A stretch of DNA of 5,577 nt, taken from the NCBI GenBank assembly GCA_024223125.1, contig JAAEOP010000214.1:1-5577 (forward strand), read 5' to 3'. Under the pieces are notes generated by a model that was given only the letters and a program-made list of their open reading frames with translations, was not told the DNA's origin and made no database searches. Below, one piece after another: positions 1 to 5,577 of this stretch. The position numbers and the translations under genes are program-made. Numbering within the stretch: position 1 is the stretch's first letter; each line of letters begins with the position of its first letter. The stretch comes from Chloroflexota bacterium. GTDB lineage: Bacteria; Chloroflexota; Anaerolineae; Promineifilales; Promineifilaceae.

Positions 1-438
1 ACCATTCAATATCCTGAGGTGAAACGGCCGGTTCGCAATCGTTTTAAGGGGCGGCATGAACTGAAGCGGTATGATAATGGCCTGGAAAAATGTATTGGCT
101 GCGCTTTGTGCGCGGCCGCCTGCCCGGCCAATGCGATTTTTGTGGAAGCGTCTGAAAACAGTGATGAAGAACGGTATTCACCCGGTGAACGGTATGCCAG
201 CGCTTATGAAATCAATATGCTGCGCTGTATCTTTTGTGGTTACTGTGAAGATGCCTGCCCTACGGAAGCGATTGTGTTGGAACAGAATTATGAGCTAAGT
301 TACTATGATCGGGCCAGCGCGATTTATACCAAAGATATGTTGATTGTGGATGTGCCGATTAACGGCCGTATCACCCCGCAAAAAGTAGAACCGGGTCTGT
401 TTAATCGCTCTATTCCTGATATGGAAAATCCGAAGTAG
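1..438 (+). CDS. nuoI: NADH-quinone oxidoreductase subunit I (NuoI), 5'-truncated
   Basis: This is the C-terminal 145 residues of the complex I subunit with two [4Fe-4S] clusters (N6a and N6b), which relays electrons along the peripheral arm toward the quinone site. The frame is open from base 1 and begins TIQYPEVKRP, which fits the interior of NuoI, so about 20-30 residues lie upstream of the window. The GTG at position 19 is an internal valine, not the start. Two ferredoxin-type motifs are complete: CIGCALCAAACP (window residues 31-42) and CIFCGYCEDACP (residues 76-87). The SPGERY and YEINMLRC segments between them and the PTEAIVLE segment after them are also typical of NuoI. The protein ends at TAG, 75 bases before nuoJ, in the canonical I-J-K-L-M order. 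No membrane segment is seen, as expected for this subunit. Identification is very secure. Confidence 0.97.
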   Translation, partial: TIQYPEVKRPVRNRFKGRHELKRYDNGLEKCIGCALCAAACPANAIFVEASENSDEERYSPGERYASAYEINMLRCIFCGYCEDACPTEAIVLEQNYELSYYDRASAIYTKDMLIVDVPINGRITPQKVEPGLFNRSIPDMENPK

Positions 439-449
439 GCGTTGGTTGC

Positions 450-492
450 TGGTGGCTTGTTGCCGGTACTAACCACCAACCACTAGCCACCA
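450..492. other. Possible hairpin in the nuoI-nuoJ spacer
   Basis: TGGTGGC (450-456) is the exact reverse complement of GCCACCA (486-492), giving a 7-bp stem around a 29-nt loop. The flanking GTTGGTTG (441-448) can partly pair with the AC-rich sequence after 492, so the stem may extend imperfectly. No T-run follows, so it is not an intrinsic terminator. A role in mRNA processing or translational control of nuoJ is speculative. The pairing may simply reflect the GT-rich and AC-rich composition of the two halves of the spacer. Confidence 0.4.
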
Positions 493-499
493 ACCACTA
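473..499. repeat. Two tandem copies of a 13-nt AC-rich repeat
   Basis: CCACCAACCACTA occurs at 473-485 and again at 487-499, separated by one G, giving a 14-nt period. The array continues as a degenerate AC-rich tract (AACAACAAGG) that runs into the nuoJ ribosome binding site (AAGG at 505-508, five bases before ATG 514). A two-copy exact repeat in a spacer of 75 bases looks like a small minisatellite or a fragment of a dispersed intergenic repeat. The sequence alone shows no function. Confidence 0.75.
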
Positions 500-513
500 A
501 CAACAAGGTAACT

Positions 514-1032
514 ATGGGAACACCTCTAATTTTTATGATTTTGGCACTTGTAGCTGTGGTAGCGGCCGTGATGATGGTCACAAGCCGTAATGCTGTCCAC
601 GCAGCCCTATGGTTAGTGTTAAATTTTATCACCATTGCCGTTTTTTACATTGTCTTGAACGCCCCCTTTATCGCCATGGTGCAGATCACAGTTTATGCCG
701 GGGCAATTATGGTTTTGTTCTTGTTTGTCATCATGCTTCTGGGCGCGGAACAACTGCGCGGCGCCGGTGATGTCCAGGGTTTTGAACGTGTACATCAGGT
801 TGTGGCTGGGATTTTAGGGGCGCTGCTGCTGCTGGCTTTTGGGTTGACATTGCTGGGTAGTGATGGGGGACGAACGGCCGTGACTACTATGCCCGATACC
901 AGCCCCCAGGCGCTCGGCTTTATCTTGTTTGAATCCTACATCTTTCCTTTTGAAGTGACCGGTATTTTACTGATTGCCGCTATTATTGGCGTCGCCATCT
1001 TTACTTTACGCAAAAAACGAGGTGCCGCATGA
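514..1032 (+). CDS. nuoJ: NADH-quinone oxidoreductase subunit J (NuoJ)
   Basis: A 172-residue integral membrane subunit of complex I (ND6 homologue), located beside NuoH and NuoK near the junction of the arms. It takes part in coupling quinone reduction to proton pumping. Hydrophobic segments fall at about residues 4-22, 29-48, 54-77, 92-115 and 142-165, matching the five helices of the family. The signature [17 protein letters not shown] begins at residue 60. Tyr61 corresponds to the conserved tyrosine of the third helix, where a pi-bulge is known in solved structures. The [10 protein letters not shown] motif near residue 145 is also typical of NuoJ. The ATG start follows AAGG at a 5-base spacing. 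The stop overlaps the nuoK start (ATGA, 1029-1032), indicating translational coupling. Length is normal for bacterial NuoJ and nothing appears broken. Confidence 0.97.
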   Translation: MGTPLIFMILALVAVVAAVMMVTSRNAVHAALWLVLNFITIAVFYIVLNAPFIAMVQITVYAGAIMVLFLFVIMLLGAEQLRGAGDVQGFERVHQVVAGILGALLLLAFGLTLLGSDGGRTAVTTMPDTSPQALGFILFESYIFPFEVTGILLIAAIIGVAIFTLRKKRGAA

Positions 1033-1334
1033 CAGTTACGATTGAATGGTATGTCGCTCTGAGCGCATTATTGTTTACCATTGGCGCCCTCGGCGTCTTG
1101 ATGCGGCGCAATGCCATCATCATCTTTATGAGTATTGAGTTGATGCTCAACTCGGCTAATTTGCTGTTTGTAGCTTTCGCCCGCCATTTAGGCGACCTGG
1201 ATGGGCAGGTGTTGGTCTTTTTTGTCATTGTAGTAGCGGCCGCTGAAGTAGCAGTCGGTCTGGCGTTAATCGTCACCATCTTTCGCACAAAACATAGCAT
1301 TAACATAGACGAGATCAACTTGTTGAAGGGTTAA
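1029..1334 (+). CDS. nuoK: NADH-quinone oxidoreductase subunit K (NuoK)
   Basis: A 101-residue membrane subunit (ND4L/MrpC homologue) with three hydrophobic helices at about residues 7-24, 29-50 and 60-84. The two buried glutamates needed for proton translocation in this family are present: Glu37 in SIELMLN and Glu73 in AAAEVAVGL, equivalent to E. coli Glu36 and Glu72. The protein ends [11 protein letters not shown], a highly typical NuoK tail. The start overlaps the nuoJ stop by four bases (ATGA), so ribosomes probably re-initiate from nuoJ. nuoL starts two bases after its stop, and the last codons contain GAAGGG, which can serve as the nuoL ribosome binding site. Length and residues are standard. 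Confidence 0.98.
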   Translation: MTVTIEWYVALSALLFTIGALGVLMRRNAIIIFMSIELMLNSANLLFVAFARHLGDLDGQVLVFFVIVVAAAEVAVGLALIVTIFRTKHSINIDEINLLKG

Positions 1335-1336
1335 AT

Positions 1337-3568
1337 ATGAATGGAATTTTCGGAATCGCCCCCCTCATTTTAATCTTCCCCGTTATTGGCGTGTTGTTTA
1401 ACGGTTTAGTTGGGCGCCGCTTTGTGGACTATGATCGCAAGACCGGGGAAAAATGGTCGGGTTGGTTTGCCACTTTTATGGCATTAAGCGCCTTTGTGGT
1501 TGTTGTTTTGTTAGATTTAGGATTGCAAGCCAATCATCATCAGACTGTCATTGTGCCCTTGTGGGATTGGATTATCATTCCCTCGGCCGAATTTTCTGTC
1601 CCCTGGGAAATGCAGATTGACACCCTGTCGGTGACGATGATGCTGGTTATCACCGGTGTCGGTTCCATCATCCACATCTACTCCATCGGTTACATACACG
1701 GGGATAAAGATTTCTCTCGCTTTTTCACATACTTAAATTTATTCCTGTTTTTCATGCTCATTCTCGTTTCCGGCAGCAGCTATTTGGTTTTGTTTGTCGG
1801 TTGGGAAGGGGTCGGTTTATGTTCCTATTTGCTCATCGGTTTCTGGCATGAACGGCTGGCTAAAGATGGCACAATGGAGAATGCTAATGCCGCCCGCAAA
1901 GCGATGATTGTTAATCGCATCGGCGATGCAGCCATGATCCTGGCTATCATTATGACGTTTTGGGCTTTTGGCAGTGTGGCTTTTGAGCCAGTTTTCCACA
2001 GCGCAGTAGAGATGTTTGAATCCGGCCATATGGTTCATATTTTTGGCGCGGAACTAACGCTAGGCACGGTCTTAACCTGGATCACATTCTTGTTTTTACT
2101 GGCGTCAACAGGCAAATCAGCCCAATTGGTACTGCACATCTGGCTACCAGATGCGATGGCTGGGCCGACGCCGGCGTCGGCCCTTATCCATGCAGCTACC
2201 ATGGTCACCTCTGGCATTTACCTGATTGTTCGCAGCAATGTGCTGTTTGAACTGGCTCGCGCCAGCCAGGAAACGTTGATTGCCGGATTGAATTCCTCAG
2301 ATATTGTGGCTTTGGTGGGGGCGGCGACGGCGCTCTATGCCGGTTTGATTGCCTTTACTCAAAATGATATTAAAAAAGTATTGGCGTACTCTACTGTCAG
2401 CCAATTGGGTTTTATGATTGCGGCCGCTGGTATGGGAGCGTATGTGGCGGCTATGTTCCATCTGATTACCCATGCCTTTTTCAAAGCGCTGCTCTTTATG
2501 GGCGCCGGGTCAGTCATTCATGGCATGGAACATGGACATCATGAAGTTGCTCATGGGGACGACAACCACGACGATACGTTTGACCCGCAGGATATGCGCT
2601 TTATGGGTGGTTTGCGTCATAAAATGCCGGCCACATTCTGGACATATTTGATTGGGGCGCTGGCTCTTGCTGGTATTTTCCCCTTTGCTGGATTTTGGTC
2701 GAAAGATGAAATATTGGCTCATGCCAACGCCAACCAGGGACACTATTCAATTTTTCTGGTTGTTTATATCATGTTGTCTTTGGCGGCCATGTGTACTGCT
2801 TTTTATATGGGTCGCCAATTACGGATGGTTTTTTGGGGCAAACCGCGGCATGACGCGGCCGAACATGCTCATGAAAGTTCCCGCCTCATGACTGTGCCGT
2901 TAATCATCCTGGCCTTCTTTGGCATTGTGGCTGGCTTTTTTAACTTCCCCCTCATTACGGGGAATGATGTTCTCCCTTTTGAAGCGGGACTCACGTTGGA
3001 ACATTGGTTGGAAGAGGCGATTGATGTTATTGAATTAGCTGAAGAAGGGGTGTTAGACGAGGAATTGTTGCCGCATACGCCTACGTCTTTAGTGACACAG
3101 GTTGCTGGTATATCCTTGGTCTTAGCGTTGGTTTCTTTGGGGGCCGCATTTTACCTGTACCGGGACAAACCCCAATCGGCCTCCGACCCCGACCCGACGG
3201 AGAAGATTCCGGGCTTGTGGACTTTCTGCGGCCGTTTGCCGCTGAACAGTTTGTATATGAACCTGTTCATTCCCTGGTTTAACCGTTTTGCCGCCTGGTT
3301 GGGTTTCAAATTTGAATGGCGTTTCTGGCACGATTTTATTCACAACAACATTATCCGAGATACCTTCCTTTGGTTTGCCAATTTGATTGACATTTTGGAT
3401 AAAGAAGGTGTGGACGGTTTGGTTAATGGGCTGGGCAGCGCCACAAAATGGTTGGCGGATGGTATCCGCGTCTCACAAACGGGGTATGCTCGGACGTATG
3501 CGCTTAGTGTCTTTTTGGGCGCGGTAGCTTTGTTAATTTATTTCTTATGGCCTTACATTGTGGGATAG
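1337..3568 (+). CDS. nuoL: NADH-quinone oxidoreductase subunit L (NuoL), antiporter-like proton pump
   Basis: The distal antiporter-like membrane subunit of complex I (ND5/MrpA homologue), 743 residues. It is longer than E. coli NuoL, which has a little over 600. Key charged residues are visible: Glu157 in GWEGVG (TM5), Lys260 in STGKSAQ (TM7), Lys383 in HAFFKALLF and Lys456 in GFWSKDEIL, by alignment the counterparts of E. coli Glu144, Lys229, Lys342 and Lys399. LPDAMAGPTPASALIHAATMV (from residue 270) is the family hallmark. Extra length comes from a His/Asp-rich loop (about 395-418), an acidic stretch (about 553-577) and the linker before residue 640. The C-terminus, about 640-743, should form the lateral helix and last membrane helix that run along NuoM and NuoN. 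ATG 1337 is preceded by GAAGGG (1325-1330) inside nuoK. No frameshift is seen. Confidence 0.97.
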   Translation: MNGIFGIAPLILIFPVIGVLFNGLVGRRFVDYDRKTGEKWSGWFATFMALSAFVVVVLLDLGLQANHHQTVIVPLWDWIIIPSAEFSVPWEMQIDTLSVTMMLVITGVGSIIHIYSIGYIHGDKDFSRFFTYLNLFLFFMLILVSGSSYLVLFVGWEGVGLCSYLLIGFWHERLAKDGTMENANAARKAMIVNRIGDAAMILAIIMTFWAFGSVAFEPVFHSAVEMFESGHMVHIFGAELTLGTVLTWITFLFLLASTGKSAQLVLHIWLPDAMAGPTPASALIHAATMVTSGIYLIVRSNVLFELARASQETLIAGLNSSDIVALVGAATALYAGLIAFTQNDIKKVLAYSTVSQLGFMIAAAGMGAYVAAMFHLITHAFFKALLFMGAGSVIHGMEHGHHEVAHGDDNHDDTFDPQDMRFMGGLRHKMPATFWTYLIGALALAGIFPFAGFWSKDEILAHANANQGHYSIFLVVYIMLSLAAMCTAFYMGRQLRMVFWGKPRHDAAEHAHESSRLMTVPLIILAFFGIVAGFFNFPLITGNDVLPFEAGLTLEHWLEEAIDVIELAEEGVLDEELLPHTPTSLVTQVAGISLVLALVSLGAAFYLYRDKPQSASDPDPTEKIPGLWTFCGRLPLNSLYMNLFIPWFNRFAAWLGFKFEWRFWHDFIHNNIIRDTFLWFANLIDILDKEGVDGLVNGLGSATKWLADGIRVSQTGYARTYALSVFLGAVALLIYFLWPYIVG

Positions 3569-3572
3569 GAAA

Positions 3573-3620
3573 GTAGGACAAAACGCTGTTTTGTCTGTAC
3601 AAGTCAGCGACTTGTCTTAC
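3573..3620. repeat. Nested double palindrome (REP-like) in the nuoL-nuoM spacer
   Basis: Two perfect hairpins lie in tandem. The first is GACAAAAC-GCT-GTTTTGTC (3577-3595, 8-bp stem, 3-nt loop). The second is ACAAGTC-AGC-GACTTGT (3599-3615, 7-bp stem, 3-nt loop). The two are also imperfect inverted copies of each other. GTAGGACAA (3573-3581) pairs with TTGTCTTAC (3612-3620) with one G-U pair, and CGCTG (3584-3588) pairs with CAGCG (3605-3609). The RNA or single strand could therefore fold as two small hairpins or one long stem. No T-run follows, so it is not a standard terminator. The paired-inverted-hairpin layout resembles REP/BIME-type intergenic repeats; this assignment is by layout only. 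Confidence 0.7.
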
Positions 3621-3639
3621 GCATTATTTTGGAGAAGCA

Positions 3640-5175
3640 ATGGAAAGCGAATTCACTGGTTTACTAACATTACTTACTTTCTTCCCCCTGGTGGGGGTAT
3701 TGATTTTATTTGTATGGCACAACGCCAGCGATGACAATATCAGGTGGACGGCGATTGTGACTTCGGCCGTAACGTTAATCTTGTCAGTTGTCGTCTTGCT
3801 TAGTTACGATTCCAATCAGGCTGGTTTGCAGCTTGTGGATCATGTGCCCTGGATTCCCTCGTGGAACATCTCTTATTACATGGGTATAGATGGCATCAGC
3901 ATTTTGATGGTGCTGTTGACAACTATCATCTCGCTGCTGGCTATCATCTCTTCCTGGAGTGCGATTCAGACCCAGGTGAAGCAATACTACGTGTTTATGC
4001 TGCTGCTGCAAGTGGGTATGATGGGCGTCTTCCTGGCCCAGGATATGTTCCTGTTTTACATCTTCTGGGAATTTACGCTGATACCGATGTATTTCTTGAT
4101 TGGTATTTGGGGCGGCGGCCGTCGCGTTTACGCAGCTATCAAATTCTTCCTATATACCATGGCCGGGTCGCTGCTGATGCTGTTGGCAATCCTGTTTATG
4201 GGTATTCAGGCGCAAACATTTGCCGTGCCAGATTTAATTGCCCACCGGGAACTATTTGGCGATTGGCAAAATATCCTGTTTATCGGTTTCTTTATTGCCT
4301 TTGCCATTAAGGTGCCGATCTTCCCTTTCCATTCCTGGCTTCCTGACGCTCATACAGAAGCGCCCACGGCCGGTTCCGTCATTCTGGCCGGTATTCTGCT
4401 AAAGATGGGTACATATGGCATGATTCGCTTTAATCTGCCGTTGTTTCCGCAGGCGTCGGCCGATTATGCGCCAGCGATTGCGGTACTGGCCATTATCGGC
4501 ATTATTTATGGGGCGATTGTGGCTTTTGCTCAGAAGGATGTAAAGAAGTTGGTGGCTTACTCCTCTATCAGCCATCTGGGTTTTGTCATTTTGGGTATAT
4601 TTTCGCTAACTGAGGCTGGCATTCAGGGCGGTATTCTCCAGGGGTTTAATCATGGTATTAGTTCCGGCGCTTTGTTTTTCATTGTCGGCATTTTGTATGA
4701 GCAGCGACACACGCGGGAGATGAAGGAGTATGGCGGTATCTGGAAGGTGATGCCCGTCTTCTCAATTTTGACGTTGATTGTGGTACTGTCTAGTATGGGT
4801 CTGCCCGGTTTGAATGGCTTTGTGGGCGAATTTACGATCTTGTTGGGTTCAATGGGCGCGCCTACGTTGACGCCTCCCTGGATTTATACGGCGTTTGCAG
4901 TTTTAGGTGTGATTTTAGCGGCCGTGTACCTGCTATGGATGTTCCAACGAGTTTTCCTGGGGCCGGTAACTGTAGAAGCCAATAATAAGCTGCGGGATAT
5001 TAATTCTCGTGATTTGTTTGTCATGGCTATCTTTCTCCTGTTTATTTTTTGGGTGGGCATTGCTCCATCTGGCTTCTTTAATTTAATGGATAACAGTGTT
5101 TCTACATTGTTGACGGATATGAATGTGCCTGAGTTAGTAGGGAGGGCGACAAGCCTGGCTTTGTTAAGACAATGA
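3640..5175 (+). CDS. nuoM: NADH-quinone oxidoreductase subunit M (NuoM), antiporter-like proton pump
   Basis: The middle antiporter-like subunit of complex I (ND4/MrpD homologue), 511 residues, a normal length. It is hydrophobic throughout, consistent with 14 membrane helices. Essential charges are in place: Glu144 in FWEFTLIP, Lys224 in FAIKVPIFPFHSWLPDAHTE, Lys255 in ILLKMGTYG and Glu397 in GFVGEF. These match E. coli Glu144, Lys234, Lys265 and Glu407, the last three at a constant offset of ten. AQKDVKKLVAYSSISHLGF (from residue 297) is the conserved helix-8 region. The ATG start is supported by GGAG at 3631-3634, five bases upstream. The 71-base gap to nuoL holds the double palindrome, so this gene has its own ribosome binding site rather than overlap coupling. 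The C-terminal tail after about residue 495 is variable in the family. nuoN does not follow directly. Confidence 0.97.
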   Translation: MESEFTGLLTLLTFFPLVGVLILFVWHNASDDNIRWTAIVTSAVTLILSVVVLLSYDSNQAGLQLVDHVPWIPSWNISYYMGIDGISILMVLLTTIISLLAIISSWSAIQTQVKQYYVFMLLLQVGMMGVFLAQDMFLFYIFWEFTLIPMYFLIGIWGGGRRVYAAIKFFLYTMAGSLLMLLAILFMGIQAQTFAVPDLIAHRELFGDWQNILFIGFFIAFAIKVPIFPFHSWLPDAHTEAPTAGSVILAGILLKMGTYGMIRFNLPLFPQASADYAPAIAVLAIIGIIYGAIVAFAQKDVKKLVAYSSISHLGFVILGIFSLTEAGIQGGILQGFNHGISSGALFFIVGILYEQRHTREMKEYGGIWKVMPVFSILTLIVVLSSMGLPGLNGFVGEFTILLGSMGAPTLTPPWIYTAFAVLGVILAAVYLLWMFQRVFLGPVTVEANNKLRDINSRDLFVMAIFLLFIFWVGIAPSGFFNLMDNSVSTLLTDMNVPELVGRATSLALLRQ

Positions 5176-5250
5176 TCGATGAGCGCCCTGCGGCCGACTT
5201 CAGGTTAGAGCGCATGTTAGCCGCATTAAGGCCCGTTGTATAATTGGTCT
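5176..5250. other. Spacer after nuoM: end of operon segment and regulator upstream region
   Basis: These 75 bases contain no credible coding sequence and no trace of a nuoN start. They include one CGGCCG site (5191-5196), a weak 6-bp inverted repeat TGCGGC/GCCGCA (5189-5194 and 5220-5225, 25-nt loop) without a T-run, and the -10 box annotated separately. No convincing intrinsic terminator for the nuo transcript is visible. Confidence 0.6.
5217..5244 (+). promoter_or_regulatory. Sigma-70-type promoter, probably for a leaderless transcript
   Basis: A perfect -10 consensus TATAAT lies at 5239-5244. The best -35 candidate is TTAGCC (5217-5222) at a 16-bp spacing, which matches TTGACA at only three positions. 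There is no canonical extended -10 TGn. The ATG at 5251 begins six bases after the -10 box, where transcription would be expected to start, and no Shine-Dalgarno sequence precedes it. The arrangement therefore fits a leaderless mRNA for the disrupted regulator. After the IS insertion the same promoter would read into the transposase. Confidence 0.6.
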
Positions 5251-5288
5251 ATGTCTACGCCAATTTTAGCCACGAAACTTTATATCTC
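5251..5288 (+). pseudogene. N-terminal remnant of a MalT/LuxR-type transcriptional regulator, cut by an IS
   Basis: The ATG at 5251 opens a frame reading MSTPILATKLYI. I recognise this as the usual N-terminus of large MalT-like LuxR regulators (ATP-binding STAND domain plus C-terminal LuxR helix-turn-helix), which normally continue with a proline-rich PPPRP segment and then the nucleotide-binding domain. Here the family-like sequence stops after codon 12 (ends 5286). The frame continues for 28 unrelated codons and stops at TAA 5371-5373, inside the transposase gene. The most economical reading is insertion of the IS at about 5287-5290, with the rest of the gene beyond the right edge. Family assignment rests on only 12 residues, but the promoter position and neighbouring IS support it. 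The alternative is a chance 40-codon ORF belonging to the IS end. Confidence 0.6.
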
Positions 5289-5577
5289 TGATTCCGCTGC
5301 AGAAAATGGGGAGAAAAATAATTTTGAAGTATCCTGGAAAGCATGGATATACAAGCATACGAATACGAGATAAAACGGATAGACCATTTAGGCATTGTGG
5401 CTGGAATATGCCGTGAGATAGATTTAGTGAATATTATTGACCACTCACTCCCTACTCCTTCAAACCGGAATGTTAGTTGTGGCGAAGCCACCTTGGCGAT
5501 GATACTCAATGGGCTAGGATTCACCGGGCGAGCCCTGTATCTGATGCCCGAATATATGGAAAACAAACCGGTAGACT
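5287..5577 (+). mobile_element. Left part of an IS1634-type insertion sequence
   Basis: Family-like regulator coding ends at 5286 and the DUF4277 transposase starts at 5343, so the left IS boundary should lie at about 5287-5292, leaving about 55 bases of IS leader. The terminal inverted repeat cannot be confirmed because the right end is outside the window. The segment is more AT-rich than the nuo genes (about 43% GC by hand count) and contains no CGGCCG, unlike the operon. In this family, IS1634 itself is known for target duplications of variable and sometimes very long length, so the size of the target repeat cannot be predicted. Confidence 0.65.
5343..5577 (+). CDS. IS1634-family transposase, N-terminal DUF4277 region, 3'-truncated by window edge
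   Basis: The frame opens at ATG 5343 and remains open to the end, giving 78 complete codons. Residues 9-26, around IKRIDHLGIVAGICREI, followed by the NVSCGEATLAMILNGLGF region (residues 43-60) and ALYLMPEYMENKPVD (residues 64-78), form the recognisable start of the DUF4277 domain. That domain precedes the DDE nuclease (IS4-like fold) of IS1634-family transposases. The catalytic residues would lie beyond the window, so intactness cannot be judged. An in-frame TGA at 5325-5327 limits the start; only six sense codons lie between it and the ATG. The ribosome binding site is poor: GGAAA ends only two or three bases before ATG. Weak initiation is common for transposases. The full protein should be several hundred residues. 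Confidence 0.88.
   Translation, partial: MDIQAYEYEIKRIDHLGIVAGICREIDLVNIIDHSLPTPSNRNVSCGEATLAMILNGLGFTGRALYLMPEYMENKPVD

Noticed and set aside
19..438. GTG at position 19 as the nuoI start codon
   Set aside because: The frame is open to base 1 and the upstream residues TIQYPE match NuoI interior sequence, so the GTG encodes an internal valine and the gene is truncated by the window edge.
1001..1318. 105-codon minus-strand ORF opposite nuoK
   Set aside because: It is an antisense shadow of a highly conserved gene, with low-complexity Thr/Met/Lys content and no recognisable family.
3573..3620. Double palindrome as a CRISPR repeat or intrinsic terminator
   Set aside because: There is no regularly spaced array and no T-run, and nuoM with a good ribosome binding site follows in the same direction.
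3861..4310. 149-codon + strand ORF inside nuoM
   Set aside because: It is a shifted frame of nuoM, whose own frame carries all conserved NuoM motifs without interruption.
5189..5225. Terminator after nuoM
   Set aside because: Only a 6-bp stem (TGCGGC/GCCGCA) with a 25-nt loop and no T-run is present, which is too weak to call.
5255..5566. 103-codon ORF on the minus strand at the right end
   Set aside because: It lies antisense to the clear DUF4277 transposase frame and the IS junction, and its protein has no recognisable domain.

Overview
The window holds the distal part of a respiratory complex I (NDH-1, nuo) operon on the + strand, followed by a short regulator remnant that appears to have been interrupted by an insertion sequence running off the right edge. 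Gene order is nuoI (5' end missing), nuoJ, nuoK, nuoL, nuoM. After nuoM comes a 75-base spacer with a good -10 box, then the first 12 codons of what looks like a MalT/LuxR-type regulator, then the left end and transposase start of an IS1634-type (DUF4277) element.

Organism: a bacterium of roughly 50% GC. The NuoI and NuoK sequence style, the 743-residue NuoL and above all the N-terminal signature MSTPILATKLYI suggest Chloroflexota, perhaps an Anaerolineae/Caldilineae/Ardenticatenia-like lineage. That signature is, from memory, typical of the large MalT-like LuxR regulators abundant in that phylum. This placement is an inference; no marker gene here settles it.

Layout: 1-438 nuoI; 439-513 spacer with tandem 13-nt repeats and a possible hairpin; 514-1032 nuoJ; 1029-1334 nuoK, overlapping nuoJ by ATGA; 1337-3568 nuoL; 3569-3639 spacer with a nested, REP-like double palindrome; 3640-5175 nuoM; 5176-5250 spacer with a promoter; 5251 to about 5288 truncated regulator; about 5287-5577 IS left end with the partial transposase 5343-5577.

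Function: NuoI is the peripheral-arm subunit carrying two [4Fe-4S] clusters (N6a/N6b) that pass electrons toward the quinone site. NuoJ and NuoK form the membrane part next to that site. NuoL and NuoM are antiporter-like proton pumps. The key charged residues of K, L and M are all present, so the complex looks functional. nuoN, which usually follows nuoM, is not in the window.

The least ordinary parts are the two structured spacers in an otherwise tightly packed operon, the strong excess of the palindrome CGGCCG across the nuo region, and the IS/regulator junction immediately after nuoM.
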